The notes: a model not told the origin generated them from the letters alone. DNA of 64,000 bases from Chitinophaga sp. YR627 (GCF_900114995.1 NZ_FOUX01000003.1:248001-312000); one strand, 5' to 3'. Shown: positions 1-9,090, numbered from the stretch's first letter. Numbers and translations: made by a program.

Positions 1-381
1 GTACATAACAACCGGTTCAAATCATTCATTGCACATGACGGTCTGTTTGATCTGAAAAGCTGGTATGGCACAACTGAGGAACTCTGGTTTGCCAACTGGG
101 ATATCGGGGCTTACTGGGATCCGGCTAACGCGAAGGTCTATAAAGAATTCAACCCTAGTGAATACGCCAGCAAATGGAATACGCCTATCATGGTCATTCA
201 AGGTGGTACCGACTTCCGTGTAGGCATCGAGCAGGGTTTACAGGCCTTCCAGCTGGCACAGCTGAAAGGCATCAAGAGCAAACTGCTCTATTTCCCTGAA
301 GAAAATCACTGGGTGCTGAAAGCGCAGAACGCGCTGGTATGGCAACGTGAGTTCTTCCAGTGGCTGAAAGAAACACTTTAA
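1..381 (+). CDS. S9-family (prolyl oligopeptidase-like) peptidase, C-terminal end only
   Basis: The reading frame is open from the first base of the window, so the gene begins upstream and only about 126 residues are visible. These match the end of the alpha/beta-hydrolase domain of S9 serine peptidases. The segment GGTDFRV carries the expected catalytic aspartate and ENHWV the catalytic histidine. The nucleophile serine would lie outside the window. Such enzymes cleave short peptides, often after proline or as acyl-peptidases, and in this phylum are usually periplasmic. The family call is good; the exact subfamily cannot be decided from the tail. Confidence 0.85.
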   Translation, partial: VHNNRFKSFIAHDGLFDLKSWYGTTEELWFANWDIGAYWDPANAKVYKEFNPSEYASKWNTPIMVIQGGTDFRVGIEQGLQAFQLAQLKGIKSKLLYFPEENHWVLKAQNALVWQREFFQWLKETL

Positions 382-457
382 TCAATCAACCGCATTCGGC
401 ACCGGCAAGTGGTGCTGAATGCGGTCCGTTCAATTCATATATAAATTCCCCAACGTT

Positions 458-1237
458 ATGTTCACCTCTCTCTTATTAGACATCCAGGATGGTGTTGCTA
501 CGATCACCCTCAACCGACCGGATGTTTACAACGCATTTAATGATCCACTGAGTTATGAATTGCAGGACGCCCTCAAACAGGCAGAGAAAGATCCTGCCGT
601 CAGGGTAGTGGTGCTGACAGGTGCAGGTAAAGCATTCTGTAGCGGCCAGGACCTCAAAGCTGCCATGAATGGCGAAAAACGTAATCTCAGCGAATCCCTG
701 CATAAACGCTATAATCCTATCATCAGGGCCATCCGTAATATGCCCAAACCCGTCATCTGCCAGTTAAACGGCGTAGCCGCAGGAGCAGGTTGCTCACTGG
801 CGCTGGCCTGTGATATGATCATTGCCAGCGAAGCGGCATCCATGGTTGAGATCTTCATCAATATTGCACTGGTGCTGGATTCCGGCTCATCCTATTTCCT
901 GCCACGCACGGTAGGCTATCACAAGGCATTTGAACTGGCTACCAAAGCCAGTAAAATGACAGCCCAGGAAGCCCTGCAGATGGGCTTTATCAACAAAGTG
1001 GTCCCTGCCGGTGAACTGGAAGCAGCCGTAAAAGCGGAGGCTGCATTCTATGCTAACGCACCAACGAAAGCAATCGCCCTGCTCAAAAAAATGCTGACAA
1101 AAGGGATGACGGAAAACCTGGACACAGTACTCGATTATGAAGCTTATTGCCAGGAAATAGCGGGTAATACGGCTGATAATACAGAAGGCGTACAGGCATT
1201 TCTGGAGAAACGTAAACCTGTATTTAAAGGCGTCTGA
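458..1237 (+). CDS. enoyl-CoA hydratase/isomerase family protein (PaaG-like)
   Basis: This 259-residue protein is a crotonase-fold enzyme acting on acyl-CoA thioesters. Visible family features are GAGKAFCSGQDL (first oxyanion-hole strand) and NGVAAGAGCSLALACD (second oxyanion-hole segment). LVLDSGSSYFLPR has an aspartate where PaaG-type ring-opening isomerases of phenylacetate degradation have their catalytic acid. An in-frame ATG exists at 419, but the family N-terminus (FTSLLLDIQDG) begins at ATG 458, so I use that. A strong terminator follows. No other phenylacetate or beta-oxidation gene is adjacent, so the substrate is open: PaaG-like, or a general enoyl-CoA hydratase. Confidence 0.85.
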   Translation: MFTSLLLDIQDGVATITLNRPDVYNAFNDPLSYELQDALKQAEKDPAVRVVVLTGAGKAFCSGQDLKAAMNGEKRNLSESLHKRYNPIIRAIRNMPKPVICQLNGVAAGAGCSLALACDMIIASEAASMVEIFINIALVLDSGSSYFLPRTVGYHKAFELATKASKMTAQEALQMGFINKVVPAGELEAAVKAEAAFYANAPTKAIALLKKMLTKGMTENLDTVLDYEAYCQEIAGNTADNTEGVQAFLEKRKPVFKGV

Positions 1238-1263
1238 GAAGATAATACCTTATAAAAGCAGAA

Positions 1264-1298
1264 GGGGCTGTCCACTATGTAGCGGACAGCCCCTTTTT
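1264..1298 (+). terminator. rho-independent terminator after the enoyl-CoA hydratase gene
   Basis: A perfect 10-bp stem (1264-1273 with 1284-1293, GGGGCTGTCC and its complement) has a 10-nt loop and is followed by five T. It lies between convergent genes and mainly serves the plus strand. Confidence 0.85.
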
Positions 1299-1315
1299 AA
1301 TATTTTCAGCTCAGC

Positions 1316-2014
1316 TTATAAACCGCTCAGCATAAATCCGAAAGAATATGGATTTACATCGTAAGTACCATTGTCCTTAAATAAGGTGGTGATCGCATAA
1401 GTACCATATACCGCGAAGTTACCATAACCCACTCTCGCAGTACCTGTAAAGCGCCATGTATTGAACTGACGTTTGCTGGCTTCCTTCTCAATCAGCTTAG
1501 AGCCTGCAAGGTTCTCAACAGAACGGGTATGCGCATTGAGCAGGTTACCGATCTTCAGGCCTAAACCTACTTTAAAACCGTGATTAGCGTTCTCAGGCAC
1601 CTGGCGATAACGCAGTTCCAATGGAATTTCCAGGTAAGTGGTCGCCAGTTTGAACTTGCTATATGCGTTCGTTCCCTGGAAATCAGGAGTAGCAGATGTA
1701 TTTCTCAGATCCAGACTCTGGTCCTTCAACATATAGTGATCAGATCCTATTCCCAGACCTGCTGCAAGACTGAAATTAGTTTTCTGCATCGGGAAATCGT
1801 ACATGAAAGCAATATTGAGCTGGCGGTTGAATCCAGTGTTAATATTGCTGGCTCCTGTTCCTGACAATCCAACATAACCTAACTGAATCACTAAGAAATC
1901 CTTGGAATGTGATGCTGCTCCCATGGCCTTATTAGCAACTGCATTCTTGGCATCCTGTGCAAAAACACCGAGAGAAGCCGCCATCAATCCGATCGAAAAG
2001 AATAATTTCTTCAT
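1316..2014 (-). CDS. outer-membrane beta-barrel family protein (porin family)
   Basis: The 232-residue product starts with a clear signal peptide (hydrophobic stretch ending in GVFAQ). It continues as alternating polar/aromatic strands typical of small 8-stranded outer-membrane barrels (for example FLVIQLGYVGLSG, FNIAFMYDFP-type and YGNFAVYGTYAITTLF segments) and ends with the hydrophobic strand YSFGFMLSGL. Barrels of this kind are common and mostly uncharacterised in Bacteroidota; transport or adhesion cannot be told from sequence. It is monocistronic, with its own promoter upstream. Confidence 0.7.
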   Translation of the reverse strand: MKKLFFSIGLMAASLGVFAQDAKNAVANKAMGAASHSKDFLVIQLGYVGLSGTGASNINTGFNRQLNIAFMYDFPMQKTNFSLAAGLGIGSDHYMLKDQSLDLRNTSATPDFQGTNAYSKFKLATTYLEIPLELRYRQVPENANHGFKVGLGLKIGNLLNAHTRSVENLAGSKLIEKEASKRQFNTWRFTGTARVGYGNFAVYGTYAITTLFKDNGTYDVNPYSFGFMLSGL

Positions 2015-2048
2015 GTTTAAGTATAAAGTCTTGAAAAAGAATATTAGG

Positions 2049-2077
2049 CAAATTTAATGGAATAGGAATAAAACCAA
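2049..2077 (-). promoter_or_regulatory. Bacteroidota-type promoter of the outer-membrane barrel gene
   Basis: On the minus strand a TAAATTTG element (2056 down to 2049) matches the phylum's -7 consensus TAnnTTTG. A TTG lies 18 nt upstream (2077-2075) at the -33 position. It sits about 35 nt before the start codon. Confidence 0.5.
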
Positions 2078-2181
2078 GGGTTAAAATATTTATAAAATAT
2101 CCGGAAGATGCTGCCGTCAATTTTTCAGGCTTCCCGAATTGGAAGATAATACATATCTTTTCGGATAATATATTATACCCT

Positions 2182-3225
2182 ATGGAAGAATATGATGACC
2201 TCCCTTATCAGCATTCGACGGGCTGTTCCCGATGTAATACGCCCGAATATGAGCCTGGCTATGCGTTCAGGTTATGCAAGGCATGCAGGAAGAAGCTATC
2301 CAGATACCCTGTTAAAAAAGAAATCGTTTGGGCGACAATAGGTGTAGGCGTTATACTGCTTGTAGCCATCTTTCGCCTTCCTGGCTATTTCCAGGCCGGT
2401 GTTGGATATATGAAAGGAAAAAAGCTGGTGGAAGAACATAAATACCTCAGCGCCGAAAAGTATTTTAAAGCCACGCTGAAGAAATTCCCTGACCATCTGG
2501 GAGCCATGATGCACCTCATCAAAGCCTCTTACCTTAATGACAATGAGGCTCAGGCGGATAGTCTCCTGGCCCTGGCGGGAGGGAAGGATATTCCAACTGA
2601 TGACGAAGAGCTGCAAGCCATGCTCGAATTTATTAATGATCACATATCCCATTCCAGGATAGAAGATACCGCGCTGGCCCGAACACTGGCCGACCTTGAA
2701 GAAGATACGGCAGCCTATCTTGCAAAGCTCGATTCATATGTAGTCGCCGCGCCCTATGATCTTGCAGCTAAAACTGCGCTGGCCTATACGTATGAAGATC
2801 TTCAGCTTTATGAGAAGGCTGATAGCCTCTGCGCACAGGTTATTCACAATGCCCCCTTACTGAGACCCGCCTATTATGAGCGGCTCAGCGCTCTGAGGGA
2901 TCTCAAAAAATATAAAGAAGGATTAAAGCTGGCAGAGGATCTGTTGTCCCAGAATACTGAATCCATTCAGGCCTTAATGACACTGACCTCTTTTCAGTTA
3001 AGACTCAATATGGACAAGCAGGCGCTGCTCACCATAAGACAAGCCGCTGCGCTTGCCCCGGAAGATAGTAGTGTGTTGTTTATGCTTGCTCTTGCATGTC
3101 ATTATAACCGTCAGCAAGATGAATCGCATCGTATTCTGACTAAACTCAAAAACCGTCCTGACGCAGACACTGGTAGTATTGCGCTGTTGCATAGTTATAT
3201 TACCGACAAAGTTTCCTACAAATAA
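2182..3225 (+). CDS. zinc-ribbon, single-span, TPR-repeat protein
   Basis: This 347-residue protein has three parts. A short N-terminal zinc ribbon has cysteine pairs at residues 15/18 and 32/35. A transmembrane helix follows at about residues 48-66. The rest is a long helical region of tetratricopeptide-like repeats (for instance the AEKYFKATLKKFPDHLGA and YEKADSLCAQVIHNAP segments). TPR arrays mediate protein-protein contacts, and the topology suggests a ribbon on one side of the membrane and the TPR part on the other. The next gene starts 11 bp downstream and encodes an M50-like protease, so the two are probably co-transcribed. No specific function is recognised. Confidence 0.75.
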   Translation: MEEYDDLPYQHSTGCSRCNTPEYEPGYAFRLCKACRKKLSRYPVKKEIVWATIGVGVILLVAIFRLPGYFQAGVGYMKGKKLVEEHKYLSAEKYFKATLKKFPDHLGAMMHLIKASYLNDNEAQADSLLALAGGKDIPTDDEELQAMLEFINDHISHSRIEDTALARTLADLEEDTAAYLAKLDSYVVAAPYDLAAKTALAYTYEDLQLYEKADSLCAQVIHNAPLLRPAYYERLSALRDLKKYKEGLKLAEDLLSQNTESIQALMTLTSFQLRLNMDKQALLTIRQAAALAPEDSSVLFMLALACHYNRQQDESHRILTKLKNRPDADTGSIALLHSYITDKVSYK

Positions 3226-3236
3226 ATAATTCGAAA

Positions 3237-3770
3237 ATGTTCATACCAGGCCCTTTTCTGGCACTCGTTACCTTTCCCGGCGTAATCGTACACGAATTTG
3301 CCCACCAGCTTTTCTGCCGAATATTTGGCGTGGCCATCTTTGAGGTAAAATATTTCCAGATGGCCAACCCGGTAGGGTACGTAAAACACGAACCTGTACG
3401 CAACCCGGTACATCAACTGCTGATCGGTACCGGTCCTTTTATCATCAATACCCTCATTGCCCTGCTGATTGCATTCCCGGCGGCTATTCCGGTTTTTATG
3501 TTCAACGAGGGTACCATCCTGGACTACCTGTTGCTTTATCTGGGCCTGTCAATTGGTATGCATGCATTTCCAAGTACAGGAGATGCCAATGTATTGTGGC
3601 AGACCTTATGGCATGGTGAACAGGTGCCCTTATGGCTTAAAATTATTACAGTGCCTATCGTTGGCCTGATCTATCTGGGCGCCATAGGCTCCTTCTTCTG
3701 GCTTGACCTGATCTACGGAATGGGTGTCGCCTTCGGACTTCCGGTCCTTATTGTTCAGTTTTGTGCATAA
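3237..3770 (+). CDS. M50-like integral membrane metalloprotease
   Basis: The 177-residue product is almost entirely hydrophobic, with about four membrane segments. The zinc-binding HEFAH motif lies in the first helix (residues 19-23). A second conserved-looking motif, MHAFPSTGDAN (about residues 108-118), is placed where M50/DUF3267-type proteins supply the third zinc ligand. Site-2-type proteases cut substrates inside the membrane; short members like this one lack a PDZ domain and their substrates are mostly unknown. It follows the TPR gene by 11 bp and is closed by a strong hairpin. The fold is likely; the activity is inferred. Confidence 0.7.
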   Translation: MFIPGPFLALVTFPGVIVHEFAHQLFCRIFGVAIFEVKYFQMANPVGYVKHEPVRNPVHQLLIGTGPFIINTLIALLIAFPAAIPVFMFNEGTILDYLLLYLGLSIGMHAFPSTGDANVLWQTLWHGEQVPLWLKIITVPIVGLIYLGAIGSFFWLDLIYGMGVAFGLPVLIVQFCA

Positions 3771-3810
3771 AAGCAGGAAGGCATCCGTGATCACGGATGC
3801 CTTCCTGCTT
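3771..3810. terminator. bidirectional terminator between convergent genes
   Basis: A perfect 20-bp inverted repeat (3771-3790 with 3791-3810) separates the M50-like gene from the convergent SNF2 gene. The arms begin with AAGCAGGAAGG. It has no spacer at its centre, so the loop must open a few pairs. T tracts are poor, but the stem is very stable. Confidence 0.75.
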
Positions 3811-3827
3811 ATTAACAATATGCTGTT

Positions 3828-6800
3828 TTAACTGAAAAGGTACAATACATCCTCTTTCGTCAGTTTCTTCACAAATCCGGAATCATCTGCGATGATCTCT
3901 TTTACCAGTGATTTCTTACGCTCCTGTAACTGCAGGATCTTTTCCTCAACGGTGTCCTTACAGATCATCCTGTAAGCGAAGATGTTCTTCGTCTGTCCAA
4001 TACGGTGAGTACGGTCAATTGCCTGTTGCTCTACTGCCGGGTTCCACCATGGATCAACGATATATACATAGTCAGCCGCCGTCAGGTTAAGACCCACACC
4101 ACCCGCTTTCAGGGAAATCAGGAACACCCTGCAATCATCATTCGTCTGGAAATTCTGAATTGCGCGTTCACGCTCTGTAGCGGAAGTACTACCATCAAAA
4201 TACTCAAACGGCACTTTCATGTGTTGCAGCTTCTCACGGATCAGCCCCAGCATCCCCAGGAACTGAGAGAAGATCAACACTTTGTGATTACTGATATTCT
4301 CACTCATCTCACGGGTCAGCTCATGCAGCTTAACAGAATGGTTCGGATACTGTTCCGCCTCATTCAGGATAGCCGGAGAGTCACAGATCTGACGCAGCTT
4401 CATCAGACCCTGGAGGATCGTCAGCTGCGAACGTTCCATACCCTGGTCTTCAATAACACCCAGGATCTTGGAACGGTAAGAGTTGCGATATGCGTCATAG
4501 ATATGCCGCTGCTCAGCATCCATTTCACAGAAGATCACCGTTTCGATCTTCTCAGGCAGTTCTTTTGCCACCTGCTCTTTCGTACGGCGCAGGATGAACG
4601 GATAGATCAGCTTACGCAGATGGTCCTTACGTTCTTCATCCTGAAACTTGTCTATCGGTGTAGCAAATTCATTACGGAAGAAGTCCACGCTACCCAGCAT
4701 ACCCGGGTTCAGGAAGTTCATCTGCGCATAGATATCAAATGTATTATTCTGCATCGGCGTACCACTCAATGCCAGTTTGTTCCTGGTATTCAGCAATTGG
4801 GCCGCTTTGGTTACTTTACTCTGCGGGTTCTTGATCGCCTGCGATTCATCCAGTACCACATAATCCAGATCCAGTTTCATCAGCGTCTGTACATCACTGC
4901 GCAGTGTACCATATGTGGTGATCAGGATATCAAATTTCATCAGTTCTTCCGCTGTTTTCAAACGGGTAGGACCGTGATGAATATGATAAGTCATACTCGG
5001 CGTAAACTTACGGATCTCATTTTCCCAGTTATAGATCAGCGTCGTAGGGCATACTACCAGTGCCAGACATTTATCATCGTGCTTATTCTTATAATGCTGG
5101 ATGAATGTCAGCGCCTGAATGGTCTTACCAAGACCCATATCATCAGCCAGGATACCTCCCCACTTCACTTCATCGAGGTAGTTCAGCCACTGGAAACCGC
5201 TTTCCTGGTAAGGACGCAGTGTTGCATGCAGGTTATGCGGCAGCTGTATATTACGGATCTCGTCAAACTGAAGCAGTTTACGACGCTTCTGTTCCAGTTC
5301 CATCAATACTGCCTCATCATCAATGAACTCATACAGTTCATCGATCACGCTGAAGTTATACTTGCTCAGTTTCAGCGCACCTTTATCCTTTTCCTCACCG
5401 ATCTTGAATAACAGAGAGTACTTCTTCAACCACTCCTCCGGCAGCAGCCCCAGTGAACCGTCCGCCAGTTGCACATAGTTCTGTTTACCTGCCAGCGCCT
5501 GCTTGATTTCCCTGATACTTACCTTCTGATCGCCATAAGTCACCTCGATCTGCGCATCAAACCAGTCAATGCCGGAACTGATCTGCAGATTGGTCACTGG
5601 TTTATGAGCGCTGAATTTGAAGTTTTTCAGGTTCTCAAAACCGAATACACGCACATTCATTTCCTTCAGCGTATCAAAGAAGAGGAAGAACCAGTTGTTC
5701 TTCAGCGCTTCTTTTGCCTTCAGATAGAAGTAGTTATTGGTATTAGGCTGGGAGAAGTTCGTATGCAGACCGCTCAGCTTTTCTACGAATTGCTGCTCAG
5801 CCTCCTTATTTCTGTGGATGATGAGGACCTTATTACCTTCCTGTACCGTGATCTTACCGTCGCCATTCCATTCCACTTCCTGGCCATGATAAGCAAATCC
5901 TGGTTGGATAATAAATGTCTCGCCTACCTCACGCAGGAATACCCTGCATTCCGGTAATATATCGTCTACTTCCGCCAGCAGCGAATTATCAAACTGTATC
6001 TGATACTGTTTGCTCAGCGGTAAGAGATAATCCTGCAGATAAGTGCTCCACTGATCGGCAGGAATACGGATTTTCCCGCTCTCGCGGAATAATTCGATAT
6101 GCAGTGCATCCTGTGGATTTTCGAAAAGGTATAAGACCTTGTTCTTCAGGAACAGGATAGAGCTATCCCACTCATTTTCAGAAACATTCACCAGTTCTCC
6201 TTCAATCTCCAGATGACAGGTCACCTCAATCGCATCATTCAGCGTATGTGTTTTAAACACAGGCTGTAATCTGTCTCCGGCCAGGTGGATCTGCTGAAGA
6301 TTTTTAGTCTTGAACTGCTGTCTGTTAGGCAGGAGGAATAACAAGCCATGCGCAGCCATCTGCGGAAACAGTTTCGCCAGTTTCGGATGCAGGTATTCCA
6401 GCATCAGTTCTTTGGTTTCTGTTGGCAGATCGGATTCGTTATGGTCATGGGTGATATTCTCCCAGATACCCGCAAAAGGGGAGTTCTTACTAAGGAATTT
6501 GCTAACCTCCATGCCCTGTACCTTACGCACAGGCGTGATCAGGTCACGATCAGCTTCTTTATATAGGTAGAAGTCAACATACTTGGTCAGATCCAGTTTA
6601 TTGACTAATGATACAAATTCACGTTGTTCGTCATTTATTTCACCACTTACCAGGTCGATCCGGAAGAACGGATATAATGGTTCGTTCGCGTTGAAAACCA
6701 CACCAATACGCTGGGTAATGGTATTCGTTTCTTCTGTTGGCGGGGGAGGCGCTGCGGCAGCTGCCTGTCTGCTGGTTGCCACACCATCCACTCTTTTGAT

Positions 6801-7580
6801 AGCGGGATCCAATACACGCAGATAGGGTTTACCTTCCATGTAAGTGAAAGTAAATTTCCCTTCCAGGTTATCATCCAGCGAGTACCCGTACAAGGCAAGC
6901 AGTTTATTCTTTTCCTTGTCCCAGTTACGCAGGGTATCGAAATAGTATGGACCGTGATTATTTAAAAGATGCAGGAACAGGGCGGTCTTGTGTTTACAGA
7001 TGGCATGCTCTGTTTCATCACAGTTACAGGCGGTATCGAAGAAGCGTTCTTCATTCCGCTGTATGATCATGGGATATTCCTGCCCTTCATATTTCAGTGT
7101 GGCTTCGACCTTTTCATCCTTGGCGGATGCGATCTTAACCGCTTTAGCCGGTTTGGCCATTTTCTCTGCTTCTGCAAATATTTCATTGGAAGTCAGGAGT
7201 TTAAGCGATTTCAGATCAATAAACTTCATCTTTACCAGCGTATGTTGCTGGTTATATTGTGTATCGTAGCTTTCGAAGTGATTTTTGTCCAGCATTTCCT
7301 GCAACTGGAACATTGCTGCGGCTTCATGCCGGCAGATGTCTCCCAGGTTGTAGGGACATTGACAACGGACGGACATATTGCTCGTCTCGTGATACTTGCT
7401 GATTGAAACGCGATAATAATTCGCATGGGTATCGCTCTTTACCCGGAACGTGGCTGATTTCAAAACCGGATCAGCTTCTAACAACTCCACACCACCAGTC
7501 GCAAAGATGCGCTTCCCCCTACGGATCACCTCATCGGTTCCGTTATTATAAACGTATTTTAGCAACTGGGGCAGCGACAT
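3828..7580 (-). CDS. SNF2/RapA-type DEAD/DEAH helicase with duplicated SWIM zinc motif
   Basis: This 1250-residue Swi2/Snf2-family ATPase probably remodels protein-DNA or RNA polymerase complexes. Near the N-terminus are two SWIM-type motifs, C-x-C-x7-C-x-H: C73/C75/C83/H85 and C185/C187/C195/H197. A long uncharacterised middle follows. The ATPase core begins with Walker A (DDMGLGKT, near residue 815) and Walker B-type DESQ (near 910). The second RecA domain includes LKAGGVGLNL and the HRIGQ motif near 1185. The length and order suit the large SNF2-related proteins of Bacteroidota. It is probably monocistronic. The SWIM motifs suggest DNA or protein binding; the cellular role is unknown. Confidence 0.92.
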   Translation of the reverse strand: MSLPQLLKYVYNNGTDEVIRRGKRIFATGGVELLEADPVLKSATFRVKSDTHANYYRVSISKYHETSNMSVRCQCPYNLGDICRHEAAAMFQLQEMLDKNHFESYDTQYNQQHTLVKMKFIDLKSLKLLTSNEIFAEAEKMAKPAKAVKIASAKDEKVEATLKYEGQEYPMIIQRNEERFFDTACNCDETEHAICKHKTALFLHLLNNHGPYYFDTLRNWDKEKNKLLALYGYSLDDNLEGKFTFTYMEGKPYLRVLDPAIKRVDGVATSRQAAAAAPPPPTEETNTITQRIGVVFNANEPLYPFFRIDLVSGEINDEQREFVSLVNKLDLTKYVDFYLYKEADRDLITPVRKVQGMEVSKFLSKNSPFAGIWENITHDHNESDLPTETKELMLEYLHPKLAKLFPQMAAHGLLFLLPNRQQFKTKNLQQIHLAGDRLQPVFKTHTLNDAIEVTCHLEIEGELVNVSENEWDSSILFLKNKVLYLFENPQDALHIELFRESGKIRIPADQWSTYLQDYLLPLSKQYQIQFDNSLLAEVDDILPECRVFLREVGETFIIQPGFAYHGQEVEWNGDGKITVQEGNKVLIIHRNKEAEQQFVEKLSGLHTNFSQPNTNNYFYLKAKEALKNNWFFLFFDTLKEMNVRVFGFENLKNFKFSAHKPVTNLQISSGIDWFDAQIEVTYGDQKVSIREIKQALAGKQNYVQLADGSLGLLPEEWLKKYSLLFKIGEEKDKGALKLSKYNFSVIDELYEFIDDEAVLMELEQKRRKLLQFDEIRNIQLPHNLHATLRPYQESGFQWLNYLDEVKWGGILADDMGLGKTIQALTFIQHYKNKHDDKCLALVVCPTTLIYNWENEIRKFTPSMTYHIHHGPTRLKTAEELMKFDILITTYGTLRSDVQTLMKLDLDYVVLDESQAIKNPQSKVTKAAQLLNTRNKLALSGTPMQNNTFDIYAQMNFLNPGMLGSVDFFRNEFATPIDKFQDEERKDHLRKLIYPFILRRTKEQVAKELPEKIETVIFCEMDAEQRHIYDAYRNSYRSKILGVIEDQGMERSQLTILQGLMKLRQICDSPAILNEAEQYPNHSVKLHELTREMSENISNHKVLIFSQFLGMLGLIREKLQHMKVPFEYFDGSTSATERERAIQNFQTNDDCRVFLISLKAGGVGLNLTAADYVYIVDPWWNPAVEQQAIDRTHRIGQTKNIFAYRMICKDTVEEKILQLQERKKSLVKEIIADDSGFVKKLTKEDVLYLFS

Positions 7581-7659
7581 AGTTTCTCAAATTGCCCGGT
7601 TTATTTATCAGCCTGGGTTAAACGCTAAAATATTTAGCAGCTGATGAAAAGGCAATTCA

Positions 7660-7667
7660 CAAAAGTA
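7660..7667 (-). promoter_or_regulatory. putative -7 promoter element of the SNF2 gene
   Basis: The minus strand reads TACTTTTG here, matching TAnnTTTG, about 80 nt upstream of the SNF2 start. The -33 element is not clear, so this is a half-supported promoter. Confidence 0.4.
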
Positions 7668-7765
7668 CGCAGAAAAATTCTAAAAAGCTACAGCTTGAGT
7701 AGTGTCTACACTACATCGCATCACTTCCAGAAACAAACACTTTATGAAAAGAAATTATCTTGCGG

Positions 7766-8494
7766 CTATTCCGCAGCTACAAGCTCTCCATTTCGGTAAA
7801 TAGGCAGCACATTGGCGCCATCCGGGGTCAGACAGTACCGGATATCTTTCTCCAGACCGAATTTTGCGAGACGTTTGTAGTGGGATGCCTGCTTCATTAC
7901 TTCGTGGATATTGTCTTTTGAAGTAATGTATAATGCCTCTGCCGCGACAGCAGAGTCACAATCCACCGTGAAATGATCTTTGATACGGTTAACCACCGCT
8001 CCGGCAAACAAGGTATCTTCCATATTAACGCGGTCTTTCCAGGCAGCGCAACCAAGAATGACAGGTTTGCCCTGTGCGATCAGGTAATCACAAACGGCAG
8101 ATATGTTCGGGAAGGAACCGGTGATGATCGCTATGGCGTCTTTGGCCATATGCAACAGCTTGGTACCATTTGTAGTGGTCAGTACCAGTGTTTTATCCTG
8201 TATAAATTCTCTGGGGTATTCAAAAGGAGAGTTTCCATGCAACAGACCTTCCGCTATCTTTCCGTCTCTTTCTCCGGCAGTAATGGCATTCTCGCCCAGC
8301 TGTTCGCCGATGCTGACACATTCCGGTACGGTGGCTACTGGTATTACACGGCTGGCGCCATTGTATAATACAGTACAAATCGTAGACGTAGCTCTCAATA
8401 CGTCAATGATCACCACAATACTATTCTTCACATCATACAAATGCAATAAAGCCGGTGATAAACACACTTCCAGTCCTGGTTTCTGCTCTCCCAT
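7766..8494 (-). CDS. comB: 2-phosphosulfolactate phosphatase (ComB family)
   Basis: This 242-residue protein carries the ComB family signatures: an N-terminal VVIIDVLRATSTI segment, ITAGERDGK, the HGNSPFEY motif, LTTTNGT and the CAAWKDRVN region. In methanogens ComB removes phosphate from 2-phosphosulfolactate during coenzyme M synthesis. Bacterial homologues occur without that pathway, and their substrate is probably sulfolactate phosphate or a relative. No other coenzyme-M-type gene is nearby, so the family name is safe but the physiological role is not. It lies downstream of, and may be read with, the SRPBCC and gcvT genes on the same strand. Confidence 0.88.
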   Translation of the reverse strand: MGEQKPGLEVCLSPALLHLYDVKNSIVVIIDVLRATSTICTVLYNGASRVIPVATVPECVSIGEQLGENAITAGERDGKIAEGLLHGNSPFEYPREFIQDKTLVLTTTNGTKLLHMAKDAIAIITGSFPNISAVCDYLIAQGKPVILGCAAWKDRVNMEDTLFAGAVVNRIKDHFTVDCDSAVAAEALYITSKDNIHEVMKQASHYKRLAKFGLEKDIRYCLTPDGANVLPIYRNGELVAAE

Positions 8495-8511
8495 TATTCG
8501 TCAATTAGGAA

Positions 8512-8575
8512 TTAAGAATTAATAATTAAGCACTTACAGCGCAAATAGCTCCCATGCTTAATTACTAATTCTTAA
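8512..8575. repeat. AT-rich 21-bp inverted repeat
   Basis: Arms 8512-8532 and 8555-8575 are complementary with a single mismatch and enclose a 22-nt spacer. They are built of AATTAAGAATTA-like sequence. The repeat fills most of the gap between comB and the SRPBCC gene. It could form an intercistronic RNA hairpin or be a dispersed intergenic repeat; it lacks the G/C stem and T tract of a standard terminator. Confidence 0.6.
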
Positions 8576-8583
8576 CTGTTAAT

Positions 8584-9057
8584 TCAATCTAATATTACTC
8601 TCCACTTTTCAGTCTCCGCATAATCTTTTATTACGCTATTCCGTATTCTTAGCAGTTCGGTCATATACTTATGCACATAAAATCGCTCTAACAATCTTCC
8701 GAACCATCCATACGGCATACCAAATTCCATGATGTCAATTGCTACTGTACCATTGCCTATCTCCTTAAAATGATGCTCATGTTTCATATAGGTAAAATCA
8801 CCAGCTACCATTTCATCGCAGAAATACTCTTTTTTACGTATTTCTGTCATACGGGTGGTTAGCTGCCGCAACTTACCCAGGTGCTTAGCCTGCCAGGTTA
8901 CCGTTTCATCCTTCTCTATAAGTCCGTTTGAACGGCCTTTGATTGCTGCTTCCTGCATATGCGACATACTGCGCTTATGCACAGTTATACTCCGGCTCAG
9001 GTCAAAGACCCGCTCCAGGGGAGCATAAATTACGGTTGTGACATGAATTGTCGGCAT
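8584..9057 (-). CDS. SRPBCC-fold ligand-binding protein
   Basis: The 157-residue product has the START/SRPBCC layout. It has an initial strand (IHVTTVIYAPLERVFDLSR), a central WQAKHLGKLRQLTTRM strand pair, FTYMKHEHHF, and a C-terminal helix (LERFYVHKYMTELLRIRNSV). This is the pattern of the cyclase/dehydrase-like group often found beside SDR epimerases. The fold forms a deep hydrophobic pocket, and the ligand is unknown. No signal peptide, so it is cytoplasmic. It lies between gcvT and comB on the same strand, with only about 30 bp to gcvT. Confidence 0.75.
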   Translation of the reverse strand: MPTIHVTTVIYAPLERVFDLSRSITVHKRSMSHMQEAAIKGRSNGLIEKDETVTWQAKHLGKLRQLTTRMTEIRKKEYFCDEMVAGDFTYMKHEHHFKEIGNGTVAIDIMEFGMPYGWFGRLLERFYVHKYMTELLRIRNSVIKDYAETEKWRVILD

Positions 9058-9090
9058 AGAATAGATATGGTTTTTTGCAATTTAGCCAAC

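Noticed and set aside
4005..5411. A 468-codon open frame on the plus strand, opposite the SNF2 gene
   Set aside because: It is the complement of a conserved, fully readable helicase and has no domain or start context; codon-biased genes often leave long antisense frames.
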